Assembly (NCBI GenBank): GCA_016839785.1
Contig: JAEOTQ010000073.1
Span: forward strand, 1-53,279
Direction: 5' to 3'
DNA: 53,279 nt
Source: Candidatus Hodarchaeota archaeon
GTDB taxonomy: Archaea > Asgardarchaeota > Heimdallarchaeia > Hodarchaeales > Hodarchaeaceae
Below the pieces are notes generated by a model, which did no database searches, was not told the DNA's origin, and saw only the letters and a list, made by a program, of their open reading frames with translations. A program made the translations under genes and the position numbers. This document shows, piece by piece, positions 1 through 8,305 of this stretch; positions within the stretch are counted from its first letter, which is position 1, and every line of letters begins with the position of its first letter.

Positions 1-792
1 GGATTCAATAACTCCACTTGAGAGAGTAAGTTTGGTTACACTCGTTCCAAATGAGATAAGCCCTACAAAGATTGCGGCGAAGATTAAGGAAAGGGTAAAT
101 AAATCTAGTTCCATTTGTCCAAGGATTATAAATATGAGAGGTAATAAGATCCATTTGAAAGCTTCTCTTAATCCAGAAAGTAAAGTGCTAATTAATTTTA
201 ATGGATTTAGGATTAAATCAACATAATTTATCGTAACTTGACGACCATAGAAGAGAATTAGCTCAAAAAACCCGACAGCTAAGAAAGTTATCACTGCAAT
301 ATCTTTTAGAAAATTTAATTCACTTAGATTCACTAAAAAAAGGAAGAGTATAGACAATTTCCATAGATTTAGGATAATATTACTAATATGGGGAGGTAGA
401 CCAAATACGATTTCTTGGGAAACTTTTCTTGGTGTAATGGAAAACCAGAAAATAAAGGTGAGCACTAGAAAACCCACCATTACCTCATTTAAGGACAGTT
501 GGAAAGAGGATACCAAAGCATCTTTCTGGTTGTAGATAAAATAGGAAAGGGTCCATATCACAAGATAACCAAAAATCCCACCTTCATTTTCCATTTGTCG
601 TTTTTTCCTAGCTTGAATTCTGAGGGTAAACATCAGAAGAAGATTCAATCCCCCGAGAAACACAAATAGATTTGGATCCTCCTGGAGAATACTTATCATT
701 ATCCAGAGAAGGGCGAATAGAACTCCTAACCCAGTCAATCGGGAGGGACGAATATTTGTGGGATCTTGCCACTGAAAACTTGTGTCAGACAT
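1..792 (-). CDS. Multi-pass membrane protein, 3' end cut by window edge
   Basis: An open frame runs on the minus strand from an ATG at 792 to the first base of the window without a stop, so at least 264 residues are present and the C-terminus is missing. An in-frame TAG lies directly before the ATG, which fixes the start. The translation holds about eight hydrophobic segments of 17-20 residues separated by short loops, for example GVLFALLWIMISIL near residue 25 and FLAVGFFELILFY near residue 170. I do not recognise the family. It is divergent from the DUF547 gene across about 170 bases. The continuous frame and regular hydrophobic periodicity make it a real gene; its function is unknown. Confidence 0.75.
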   Translation of the reverse strand, partial: MSDTSFQWQDPTNIRPSRLTGLGVLFALLWIMISILQEDPNLFVFLGGLNLLLMFTLRIQARKKRQMENEGGIFGYLVIWTLSYFIYNQKDALVSSFQLSLNEVMVGFLVLTFIFWFSITPRKVSQEIVFGLPPHISNIILNLWKLSILFLFLVNLSELNFLKDIAVITFLAVGFFELILFYGRQVTINYVDLILNPLKLISTLLSGLREAFKWILLPLIFIILGQMELDLFTLSLIFAAIFVGLISFGTSVTKLTLSSGVIES

Positions 793-962
793 CTAATCAA
801 CCGTAGGTTTTCTTTTGCATCTGCGATTAATATTTATTCGCTTGCCAGAATAATTCAGGTGTAATCGGTGAAATAAAACACACTCCTTTTATCGGAAGCA
901 AAAGAAATCAACTCGAAGAGCAGTTTTTTTAAGAACTAAGGAAGAAATTAATTTGACTGAAT

Positions 963-1679
963 ATGGCAACAGGAAGCAATCTTTCTGATAATGTTATGTT
1001 GAAATCCTATATTGATGGAACGACTGGACTAGTAGATTATCAGAAATTGAAAAATGATACTTGGTTACATAAGAAAATTGAGGAATGGGAGAAAACGGAT
1101 CTTTCCAATTATTCCAAGCAGGAAAAATACGCTTTTTGGTTAAATGCGTATAATTTATTTACCTTGAAGGGTGTCCTCTTGGAACTCGAGAAGAATCCTA
1201 ATTGGAAGGGGAATACATCATTTTATTCGAAGTTTAAATTTTTCTTCTTACGTAAATTCGTCATTGCAGGAAAGAAGATCAATTTACGAGATTTAGAAAA
1301 TAAAATCTTGCGAGAACAGTTCCAAGATCCTCGACTCCATTTTGCTATAAATTGTGCGAGTTTCAGTTGTCCTTTTTTACCTGGACGTTTATTTCAATCA
1401 GAGACATTAGAGGAATATTTGAATCAATTAACTGTAGATTTCATCAATAATCCAAATAATGTAATGTTTAATGACCAAGAACAAGTACTCAACTTGAGTA
1501 TGATCTTCAAATGGTACAAAAAAGATTTTAGTCGAAGTGGTGGAGTACTTAAATTTATCCAGAAATATCACATATCAATACCTGAACAATTATCTGTGTA
1601 TAAAATTAAGTATTTCAAGTACAACTGGGAACTAAATGAACAAGTACCAGCGAATTCGAGTCTAACAGTTAATGTGTAA
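963..1679 (+). CDS. DUF547 domain protein
   Basis: 238 residues. The family is recognised by two motifs: FWLNAYNLFTLKGV near residues 58-71 (DUF547 consensus around INAYNA) and HFAINCASFSCPFL near 126-139 (consensus AINCAS.SCP.L). The domain fills almost the whole protein. There is no signal peptide and no hydrophobic segment long enough to span a membrane. DUF547 proteins occur in bacteria, archaea and plants, and their biochemical activity is not established; the paired cysteines in the CASFSC motif suggest a metal or redox site, which is inference. It stands alone, divergent from the membrane protein at 1-792 and followed by a hairpin at 1706-1738. Confidence 0.85.
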   Translation: MATGSNLSDNVMLKSYIDGTTGLVDYQKLKNDTWLHKKIEEWEKTDLSNYSKQEKYAFWLNAYNLFTLKGVLLELEKNPNWKGNTSFYSKFKFFFLRKFVIAGKKINLRDLENKILREQFQDPRLHFAINCASFSCPFLPGRLFQSETLEEYLNQLTVDFINNPNNVMFNDQEQVLNLSMIFKWYKKDFSRSGGVLKFIQKYHISIPEQLSVYKIKYFKYNWELNEQVPANSSLTVNV

Positions 1680-1705
1680 TGATATTTGAATTAAAAAAAG
1701 AGTAT

Positions 1706-1738
1706 GATAATTAATGAGTTAAATACTCATTAATCATC
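1706..1738. terminator. 14-bp inverted repeat downstream of the DUF547 gene
   Basis: The left arm at 1706-1719 (GATAATTAATGAGT) pairs with the right arm at 1725-1738 (ACTCATTAATCATC). There is one mismatch and a five-base loop (TAAAT). It lies 27 bases after the DUF547 stop. A hairpin this long in AT-rich DNA could end transcription or bind a dimeric regulator. No long T-run follows on the plus strand, so a simple terminator is not certain. Confidence 0.5.
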
Positions 1739-1840
1739 GGTTGCAACAACATCGATATCTACTGCAGGATCTAAAGCATCCACTCCAAAGAATGTCAACT
1801 TAAGAATACTAGTTTTATATTCAAAATTACTGAATTTCAC
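1730..1840 (-). CDS. Possible 36-residue small protein
   Basis: On the minus strand a GTG at 1840, preceded by AAAG, opens a 36-codon frame ending in TAA at 1730. The predicted peptide has a short basic N-terminus and an acidic tail ending DIDVVATDD. It sits in the 213-base gap between two plus-strand genes, and its last codons form the right arm of the hairpin at 1706-1738. The clean codons are the only support. It could be chance, or the remnant of a larger gene. Confidence 0.2.
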   Translation of the reverse strand: MKFSNFEYKTSILKLTFFGVDALDPAVDIDVVATDD

Positions 1841-1892
1841 CTTTATAGTTAAACTCTTGAAAATTGATAACTAATATTTTGAACTTTACCTC

Positions 1893-2819
1893 ATGGAATC
1901 AATTAAGCTGGTTCAATTGATGGAACTCAGAAGCATTACTGATAATATCTGGTTTATCCCCAATGTAGTTAATATCGGTGTGATTAGGGACACGGATAAT
2001 TCTGTTATCTTGATAGACACAGGTATCGATAGGGGTATAGGTAAAAAGATACTTAATCTCTTATCCATGGAGAAATTATCTCTTAAGGCTATTATTAATA
2101 CTCATTCTCACGCGGATCATTGTGGCGGGAATAAATACTTACAGGATACTACAGACGTGACAATTTATGCGCCTGTGATTGAAGATGCCATTATTAGTCA
2201 TCCATACCTAGAACCCTTGTACTTATTTTCTGGTGCCGCCCCAATAGAAGATTTACAGAACAAATTTTTAATGGCAAAGCCCTCGAAAGTGGATCGTGTT
2301 ATTGAAAATCATGAGCGAAGCTTGAAATTTGAGAATGCAGAGTTAAATATTCTTCCTTTGCCTGGACATGCATTAAATCAAATAGGTATCGAATTCGATT
2401 CAGTGTGCTTTTGTGCGGATAGTATCTTTTCCGAAGAAGTATTGGAAAAACATAAAGTGCCCTTCTTTACTGATATTAAGAAAACATTAGAGACCCTTAA
2501 CTACTTACTTTCGACTCATTTTTCGTTTTATGTTCCAGCACATGCAGATCCAAGTCCGAATATTTCAAAAGTTGTTAAAGCGAATATCAATAGTATAAAG
2601 AGGATTGAAAAATTCATCTTTGGCATTCTTACACAACCTATGACTACGGATCAAGTGATAAAAAGTACGGCTGATCATTTTCAACTGGCATTGACACGAG
2701 TAAATCAGTACTTTCTATTAAAAACTCCAATACTAGCTTATCTGAGTTATCTGAGGTATCAAAAAATGATCGAAGTCAAGCTGTTATCAAATGAATTGGT
2801 TTGGTGTAGAGCTAACTGA
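1893..2819 (+). CDS. Metallo-beta-lactamase fold hydrolase
   Basis: 308 residues. The MBL zinc-binding signature HSHADH lies at residues 71-76, after two beta strands ending in IDTG. A later LPGHAL supplies another metal ligand, and CADS carries the bridging aspartate. The last 80 or so residues are helical and look like the winged-helix tail seen in glyoxalase II/lactamase-B type hydrolases with a C-terminal DNA-binding-like module. The substrate cannot be told from sequence; thioester, lactone or phosphodiester hydrolysis are all possible in this superfamily. The ATG at 1893 gives the full frame. A second ATG at 1920 (MELRSITDNIW) is equally plausible, because the conserved fold begins there. 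Confidence 0.8.
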   Translation: MESIKLVQLMELRSITDNIWFIPNVVNIGVIRDTDNSVILIDTGIDRGIGKKILNLLSMEKLSLKAIINTHSHADHCGGNKYLQDTTDVTIYAPVIEDAIISHPYLEPLYLFSGAAPIEDLQNKFLMAKPSKVDRVIENHERSLKFENAELNILPLPGHALNQIGIEFDSVCFCADSIFSEEVLEKHKVPFFTDIKKTLETLNYLLSTHFSFYVPAHADPSPNISKVVKANINSIKRIEKFIFGILTQPMTTDQVIKSTADHFQLALTRVNQYFLLKTPILAYLSYLRYQKMIEVKLLSNELVWCRAN

Positions 2820-2902
2820 GGGTTATAAAGCAGATACCAATAGGGTGTAACTCTCTTAGAATTCAATTGTGAAAGAAGGTTCATGTTGGACAGTGGAAGA
2901 AT

Positions 2903-3376
2903 TTGGATAATACTAGTTCAGAGTACGAGACTCGGCTTAAGGAATATGTTGAAGCTCAAAATATCAAAGCAGAACATTTAGTGTATAAAGAATCTCTCCA
3001 TACTGTTGCTGACGCTGTTAGAGTGTCTGGAATAGGTATTGAGCTAATTGCTAAGACAATCGTCATGGTTGGTCAAGATGGTAAAACAATAGTTGCATTT
3101 GTTCCTGGAAAATCACGCGCTAGTACTAAAAGGGTCGGTAAACTACTAAATCAAGCACCTCCAAACATTGCCTCCGCAGAAGAAGCTCTAGAACTAACTG
3201 GTTATCCTATAGGGGGTACACCGTTCATCGGTTATCCTGCAATTAGAGTTGTGGATAAAAAAATCTTAGAAGTGGAAGCAGTTTATTCAGGTGGGGGATC
3301 TGATAGATCTCTATTGAAATTATGGACAAGTGAAATCGAAAAATTTGACACTAAAATCGCCCGAATAAGGAAATAA
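2903..3376 (+). CDS. YbaK/ProX-type aminoacyl-tRNA deacylase domain protein
   Basis: 157 residues, the usual size of a free-standing YbaK domain. Family features are the TVADAVRVSGI helix, the K-T-I-V-M strand (residues 51-55), and the glycine-rich GTPFIGYP loop near 108-115 that forms the active site. Such proteins hydrolyse mischarged tRNAs (for example Cys-tRNAPro or Ala-tRNAPro) in trans. The frame has no ATG or GTG after the upstream in-frame TGA, so a TTG at 2903 preceded by GGAAG is the best start. It lies 12 bases before azlC and may share its transcript. The exact tRNA specificity is unknown. Confidence 0.85.
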   Translation: MDNTSSEYETRLKEYVEAQNIKAEHLVYKESLHTVADAVRVSGIGIELIAKTIVMVGQDGKTIVAFVPGKSRASTKRVGKLLNQAPPNIASAEEALELTGYPIGGTPFIGYPAIRVVDKKILEVEAVYSGGGSDRSLLKLWTSEIEKFDTKIARIRK

Positions 3377-3388
3377 AAGAGCTTTTTA

Positions 3389-4138
3389 ATGGGAATACGC
3401 ATGGAACTAGATTTAACATCGCTAAAGTTAGGTCTACGATTGATGTCTCCTATTATTCCCTCTATGATAATTTTTGGATTAATATTTGGATTTACTGGAG
3501 GAAATGCTGACTTACCATTACTTTTAGTCTCATCAACCTCATTCATTATATTCGCTGGTACAGCTCAGTTTTTCGTGATATTAGCAATTATTCAAAATGA
3601 TCCATTAGTGACAATAATTGTTACAGCTATTATTATTAACATTCGACACCTGTTGTATGGTGCAGCTCTACATCATGACATTAAAGCAAAAGGATTGAAG
3701 AAAATTTTAGTTTCTTATCTTCTCACTGACGAAGTATTCATTGTAGCATCGGAAATAAAGAAGAAAATCCGGGTGAATGAACTGGATGAAAATAGTGTAA
3801 AATTTGAAGATATGTTGATAGGAGCGGGATTTTTTGCTTGGTCTGTTTGGAACGTTTGTACAATTCTAGGACATCTTTTTTCTGGTTTACTTGTTGGAGT
3901 ATTTACATTTTCTTCGGAATTTATTGTTGCTGGAACATTTCTTGGTTATCTGGTCATACAGTGGAAAGATTATCCCTCTGATAGATTGTTTATTCTAGAA
4001 ATAATTGTTGTGGGCTTTATCCTCAGTTTTTGGTTTCGAAGTAGTACTCTTTTAATTGGAATTCTGTTAATTGGTGCCTTCTTAGCGATGGTTGAACAAT
4101 ATAGAGAGAATCAAAGAATAAGTAAAGGTGTTACGTAA
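3389..4138 (+). CDS. azlC: AzlC-family branched-chain amino acid exporter, large subunit
   Basis: 249 residues with about seven hydrophobic segments. The AzlC signature is visible in SPIIPSMIIFGLIFG near the N-terminus, SFIIFAGTAQF near residue 51, and NIRHLLYGAAL near residue 85. AzlC works with the small AzlD subunit to export branched-chain amino acids or analogues, as known for the Bacillus and LIV-E systems. The stop at 4138 is one base before the ATG of the AzlD gene, so the two form a translationally coupled pair. A second possible start is the ATG at 3401. Confidence 0.9.
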   Translation: MGIRMELDLTSLKLGLRLMSPIIPSMIIFGLIFGFTGGNADLPLLLVSSTSFIIFAGTAQFFVILAIIQNDPLVTIIVTAIIINIRHLLYGAALHHDIKAKGLKKILVSYLLTDEVFIVASEIKKKIRVNELDENSVKFEDMLIGAGFFAWSVWNVCTILGHLFSGLLVGVFTFSSEFIVAGTFLGYLVIQWKDYPSDRLFILEIIVVGFILSFWFRSSTLLIGILLIGAFLAMVEQYRENQRISKGVT

Positions 4139-4139
4139 T

Positions 4140-4469
4140 ATGGATATTACTCAAATCACGGTTTTTGTCCCAGTTTTCACTATTATCGGATTAATAACAT
4201 TTTTTTTGAGAGCATTATTCTTGTATATTCTTCCTGAGATTATGGAGAATTCAATAATTAAACAAGGATTGCAAAGTGTTTCAAATTCTCTCCTAGTTGC
4301 ATTAGTAGTTCCATTCACTTTTTTCATAGCTGGAGTATTCTCTCCATGGCGTATAGAAGTTTTAGCATTAATTGTTGTAGTTCCGATTATATGGATCACC
4401 AAAAAACCCGGATTTAGTATAATTTTGGCCCTCGGAATATTCTTAGGATTAGATTTTATTTTCATTTAG
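4140..4469 (+). CDS. azlD: AzlD-family branched-chain amino acid transport subunit
   Basis: 109 residues and four hydrophobic segments, the normal size for AzlD. The short loop PFTFF and the pattern of LRALFLYILPEI near residue 20 fit the family (consensus R..P..L). It is the small partner of the AzlC permease encoded directly upstream. I chose the ATG at 4140, one base after the azlC stop. A GTG at 4128 in the same frame would overlap azlC by 11 bases and add four residues (M-L-R-N). Confidence 0.85.
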   Translation: MDITQITVFVPVFTIIGLITFFLRALFLYILPEIMENSIIKQGLQSVSNSLLVALVVPFTFFIAGVFSPWRIEVLALIVVVPIIWITKKPGFSIILALGIFLGLDFIFI

Positions 4470-4500
4470 TAGATTAGAAATAATATAGTTGAGTGCATGA

Positions 4501-5664
4501 ATGGTGGATAAAGATCCAAGGAGAATGTTAAAATTTCTCTTTCTTTCTGACACTCACTTTGGGGTCCATTATGCTGTCAATCCCCGAAATAAAATTCGTT
4601 ATCAGTATGGGAGTCAATTTTTTAATAAAGTAGATGAGATTTTCCGTCACACAATAAGAGAAAGAAAAGTGGATTTTATTTTACATGGGGGAGATTTCTT
4701 CAATCGCTCAAAACCTCCTCCAGATGTTGTTAAGAGATCTACCTCTTTACTCTTATGGGCATCAAAGTATGTCCCGATTTATCTCATTCCAGGCAACCAT
4801 GAACGCAGTAAGTTACCATTAGGTTTATTGGAATATCAGGAGAATATTCATATTTTTTCTAAACCCTGTTCCTTTATTTATGAGAAAGATGCTATAAGAA
4901 TTAAATTAACTGGTTTTCCATATATAAGGCATCATGGTCGGAAAAAGATTAAATCTGTGATTAGATCTGCTTGGAAGAATGAAATCGATAGCGTTCATGA
5001 ACGTTCTCATTATAACATATTGTTGATGCACCAATTGATACAAGGATCGCGAGTCGAACACTACACATTCAATAGGGGACATAACGTAATTAGGAGCAGC
5101 GATATTCCTCCATTGTTCCATTTGGTCGCTACTGGTCATGTTCATCGCTATCAAATCCTATATGGAAATTACCCTAGAATTAATTCCTCTCATTCACGCC
5201 ATAGAATCGTACAAGACGTCACTAGTGGAAAATGGTCATTTACCCCATCTAAAACTGAAAGGGTGTTTTATTACACTAATCCAATTATATGCTATTCTGG
5301 ATCAACTGAACGTGTTTCACAGATGGAACGAAAAGAGGATAAAGGATATGTCATAGGAAAAATATGGATTGAGGAAAAAACTAAGAGAACTTCAGTGAAT
5401 ATGGATTTAAATTTCATTCCTGTACCCGCGACAGAAATGAGATATTTAAAATGGAATCTTGACCAGAAACCACTCTATAAATCCATTAGAGATCTCCAGA
5501 TGACCATTCAAGAGATGAGAGAGATTAACCCAACTTCACCACTTGCTGGAGTGGTCCATGTTTCTATTACAAATGCTGATACTTCTCACTATTCAAGGAT
5601 CTCTCATTTAAAAAAATTTGCTGAAGAGAACTCGGTACTCTTAACTATTAGAATAAAGGATTGA
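4501..5664 (+). CDS. Mre11/SbcD-like DNA repair nuclease (calcineurin-type phosphoesterase)
   Basis: 387 residues. The metal-binding motifs of the SbcD/Mre11 branch appear in order: SDTH (16-19), HGGDFF (62-67), PGNHE (97-101), LLMHQ with H177, and TGHVH (211-215). A C-terminal capping region of about 120 residues follows. Mre11 proteins cut DNA ends with the ATPase Rad50. No rad50 lies in this window, and the insertion between the GHVH motif and the cap (about 220-265) is unusual. This may therefore be a stand-alone paralogue rather than the main Mre11. The ATG at 4501 is used; the conserved fold begins at MLKFLFL (residue 9). Confidence 0.8.
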   Translation: MVDKDPRRMLKFLFLSDTHFGVHYAVNPRNKIRYQYGSQFFNKVDEIFRHTIRERKVDFILHGGDFFNRSKPPPDVVKRSTSLLLWASKYVPIYLIPGNHERSKLPLGLLEYQENIHIFSKPCSFIYEKDAIRIKLTGFPYIRHHGRKKIKSVIRSAWKNEIDSVHERSHYNILLMHQLIQGSRVEHYTFNRGHNVIRSSDIPPLFHLVATGHVHRYQILYGNYPRINSSHSRHRIVQDVTSGKWSFTPSKTERVFYYTNPIICYSGSTERVSQMERKEDKGYVIGKIWIEEKTKRTSVNMDLNFIPVPATEMRYLKWNLDQKPLYKSIRDLQMTIQEMREINPTSPLAGVVHVSITNADTSHYSRISHLKKFAEENSVLLTIRIKD

Positions 5665-5711
5665 GAAGGAAAAAGAATTTCCTACTCCCAGAAATTAGAA
5701 TTGGAGGAGGA

Positions 5712-6830
5712 CTACATTAAATCTGAAGGATCTACTTGACGATTCGTGGCTTTTTGAGTCATCCAATCCATGAAATCTGAGGGAGGAATAGTTTTTTCAT
5801 TCGCTGGCCTTTCTACAAGTGTCAAAGCATCTTCAGGGCAGACTATTGCGCAAACTCCACATCCGACACATTTTTGGACATCTATAACCAGCATATCGTC
5901 GGGTACATCAAGAGCGTGAAATTGACAGCGATCTACACAGGTTTCACAACCTACGCAGAGTTCTTCATCCACAGACATAACGAAATTAGCATTCAGAAAA
6001 GCTAAGGGTTGATCACGTTCTGTTAAACCTCTTAATACTCCACAACAACAAGAACAGCAATTACAGATATAATAATGACCGGTTTGGATATTCATGGAAC
6101 AATGAATCAGTCCATCTTCTTCTGCTGTTCTTAAGTACTCCAGGGCTTGTTCCTTTGATATTGGATCTGTGAATTTGCTATCATCAAATGCATTTTCTTT
6201 ATGGGAAAAGGGTAGACAGACAGTTTTATTTGAGGTAACTTTGCAAGGGTCATTAACAAGATCTTTCTGCATTTTACATATGCATTCTCTTACACCCCAA
6301 CTCTTAGCATTCTTAATCATATCTTCAGCGGTCTCATATGGGTAAATTTCCAACTCTGGTTTTATCACACGATTAATGGGTACCACTCTGAAAATAGAAG
6401 GTTCAGTGTCAAACATATTATTTGGAAGAGATTTCTTAAAATATTCTTCGATTAGAAGGGCAAAGTCCTCGTCCATACGTTTCCATTGCTCCTCATATAT
6501 TCCCACCGCAAATGGCATCAATCCATACCGTCGTCCTGTGCTAGTATTATAAACCGTGATTTGCCCTTTGTCATGCATAATCTCAAGTTTCTCTTTTAAT
6601 CCTTCAATTGGAATTTCCAATCTTTCTGCTAGCTCTTCGACTGTTTCTCCTCGTAATTTCATCTTACTAGTGAGATCAGCTTCCTCCTCGGAAAAGATCC
6701 ATTGTAAGACACGTAAATAAGTATCATCAGAGGTTTTTGCGTACCCGTTGGGGATTTTTTCAAGAGTTGCAGCAAGTTCCTCATATGCTTTTGGTATTGA
6801 ATCGGTTGCTTCCGTCATTTGTTCGACCAT
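5712..6830 (-). CDS. Cysteine-rich 4Fe-4S dicluster protein with N-terminal winged helix
   Basis: 372 residues. The C-terminal third carries two classical 4Fe-4S motifs, C292-x2-C295-x2-C298-x3-C302 and C321-x2-C324-x2-C327-x3-C331, as in 2[4Fe-4S] ferredoxins. Further cysteines lie upstream: CIC at 183-185, C196, C205 and a striking CNCCSCCC run at 256-263. These could bind another cluster or a flavin-linked site. Residues 60-110 look like a winged-helix domain (ETVEELAERLEI and a KGQITVY wing). Electron transfer is likely; the partner is unknown. The gene is monocistronic with a TATA box 31-40 bases upstream (6861-6870). A second ATG at residue 5 is also possible. Confidence 0.8.
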   Translation of the reverse strand: MVEQMTEATDSIPKAYEELAATLEKIPNGYAKTSDDTYLRVLQWIFSEEEADLTSKMKLRGETVEELAERLEIPIEGLKEKLEIMHDKGQITVYNTSTGRRYGLMPFAVGIYEEQWKRMDEDFALLIEEYFKKSLPNNMFDTEPSIFRVVPINRVIKPELEIYPYETAEDMIKNAKSWGVRECICKMQKDLVNDPCKVTSNKTVCLPFSHKENAFDDSKFTDPISKEQALEYLRTAEEDGLIHCSMNIQTGHYYICNCCSCCCGVLRGLTERDQPLAFLNANFVMSVDEELCVGCETCVDRCQFHALDVPDDMLVIDVQKCVGCGVCAIVCPEDALTLVERPANEKTIPPSDFMDWMTQKATNRQVDPSDLM

Positions 6831-6860
6831 CCTATGTGCTAATAATTCCCATAATTGTCT

Positions 6861-6870
6861 TTTTTATATG
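6861..6870 (-). promoter_or_regulatory. TATA box of the 4Fe-4S protein gene
   Basis: On the minus strand the sequence reads CATATAAAAA, ending 31 bases upstream of the ATG at 6830. This spacing suits archaeal TBP/TFB initiation with a very short leader. No other gene reads from this side. Confidence 0.55.
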
Positions 6871-6956
6871 TTCTTCCTACTAAAATATTGTTAAGTCTGT
6901 CTCTTTTTTCTTAGTCTTCTAACACCTACTAGCAAACTCAACATTTTCTGCGTGAC

Positions 6957-7307
6957 TTATGAGAGATTGAGCTTGGTTTCGAGACTATAATTATCAGGAA
7001 GTAAATAGACCTCTCGGAATATTTTTTCGAGAATAAGGCTTCCTTGTTCAGGAGTAGCCTGCCCTTGATACGCCTGTTCCATCTCTTCAAAGAGGACAAA
7101 GATCCTAGTAAGATTTTTTCGTTCCAAGCTATCCAAGGAAATTTTGGGAAGGTCAATGATGACTAAACGATCACCTTTAGTACCTGCTGCTTGGATGAAT
7201 TTTTTAGTTGATATTTCACTAAAGATGACGATATTATTATCTCCCCCCTCGTAAATCAGTGCCTCTAAGTACATTTGGAAGATTTTCTTTCTCTCATTTT
7301 TACGCAT
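6957..7307 (-). CDS. Hypothetical protein, 116 residues
   Basis: The frame extends up to 7343, but the ATG at 7307 is preferred because AGGTGT stands 10 bases before it and the frame upstream of it is poor. The protein begins MRKNERKKIF and is a mixed alpha/beta sequence with strands NNIVIFSEIS and DRLVIIDLP and a C-terminal helix. It has no transmembrane segment and no motif that I recognise. Its size and pattern would fit a small longin or roadblock-like protein, but I cannot support that. It is divergent from the MoxR ATPase gene and about 130 bases behind the start of the 4Fe-4S gene. Confidence 0.6.
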   Translation of the reverse strand: MRKNERKKIFQMYLEALIYEGGDNNIVIFSEISTKKFIQAAGTKGDRLVIIDLPKISLDSLERKNLTRIFVLFEEMEQAYQGQATPEQGSLILEKIFREVYLLPDNYSLETKLNLS

Positions 7308-7413
7308 CAGAAATTCTACACCTAGATGTAAATACTTGTACAATCGGTTATATCGTCTAGAAAATTAAAAGTATTCTTAAATCAAAATTTCCCAATTTCT
7401 AGTTAAGGAAAAT

Positions 7414-8298
7414 TTGGAGTTCATCGCAATGGATATTGATCTTTCTTCGCACAGTTATATTTCTACTCCTGAAATTGATATTACAATTAAACTAGCCTTA
7501 AAACTTAATCGACCAATTTTGATAGAAGGCCCTGCAGGTACAGGAAAAACTAGTATAGCTATTTCACTTGCTGAAGCACTAAATTGGTCTTTATATCGTA
7601 TTCAGTGTTATGAAGGGATTACGGTTGAAAGCGTTATCGGAGAGTTTGATTATCGGAGACAACTACTTCATATTGAATTGGAAAGACAGAAACCTCATAA
7701 TCCAATGAATGCTGAAATGGATCTTGAGAATATATTTTCTAGGGACTTTTTCATTGAACGTCCTTTATTCCTCTCATTTATTTCAAATCAGCCAAATGTT
7801 CTACTTATTGATGAAATAGATAAATCTGATGAAGAATTTGAAGCTTTTCTATTGGAAGCTCTAGGTGAGCGACAAATTTCAATTCCTGAACTTGGAACTT
7901 TCAAAGCAGACAATCATGATCAGGTTGTGATTCTCACTAGTAATTCCAGTCGGGATCTTAGTGAACCCCTCCGCCGACGTTGTTTATATCTCTATGTAGA
8001 TTTTCCTTCTTTGGAACGAGAAAAAGAAATTCTATCTATTCACACAGATCTGCCCTTAGATTCTCCTTTATTGACAAGCGTAACCAAGATTGTCCAGCAT
8101 CTTAGATCCCTAGATTTACGAAAAGCCCCTTCAATAGCTGAAACTATTGATTGGGCTAATTCTCTTATTCATCTTAGCAAAACCCAGATTGACCAACAAG
8201 TTCTAAAGACAACTCTCCCTGTATTGTTAAAATATCAAGAAGATCTTCTTCTGATCAAAAATAAGCATAGTGAGCTGATCAGATTAAGTAATATGTGA
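7414..8298 (+). CDS. MoxR-type AAA+ ATPase
   Basis: 294 residues. Walker A is GPAGTGKT at 39-46 and Walker B is LLIDEID at 130-136. Sensor 1 TSNSSRDL and the arginine finger region EPLRRRCLYLY are both present. The pattern is that of the MoxR/CoxD group, chaperone-like ATPases that insert metals or activate enzymes together with a VWA protein. The partner VWA gene starts eight bases downstream, so the two are one operon. TTG at 7414, four bases behind AAGGA, is used here. ATG at 7429 is an alternative start that removes five residues without touching the domain. Confidence 0.85.
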   Translation: MEFIAMDIDLSSHSYISTPEIDITIKLALKLNRPILIEGPAGTGKTSIAISLAEALNWSLYRIQCYEGITVESVIGEFDYRRQLLHIELERQKPHNPMNAEMDLENIFSRDFFIERPLFLSFISNQPNVLLIDEIDKSDEEFEAFLLEALGERQISIPELGTFKADNHDQVVILTSNSSRDLSEPLRRRCLYLYVDFPSLEREKEILSIHTDLPLDSPLLTSVTKIVQHLRSLDLRKAPSIAETIDWANSLIHLSKTQIDQQVLKTTLPVLLKYQEDLLLIKNKHSELIRLSNM

Positions 8299-8305
8299 GT
8301 TACAG

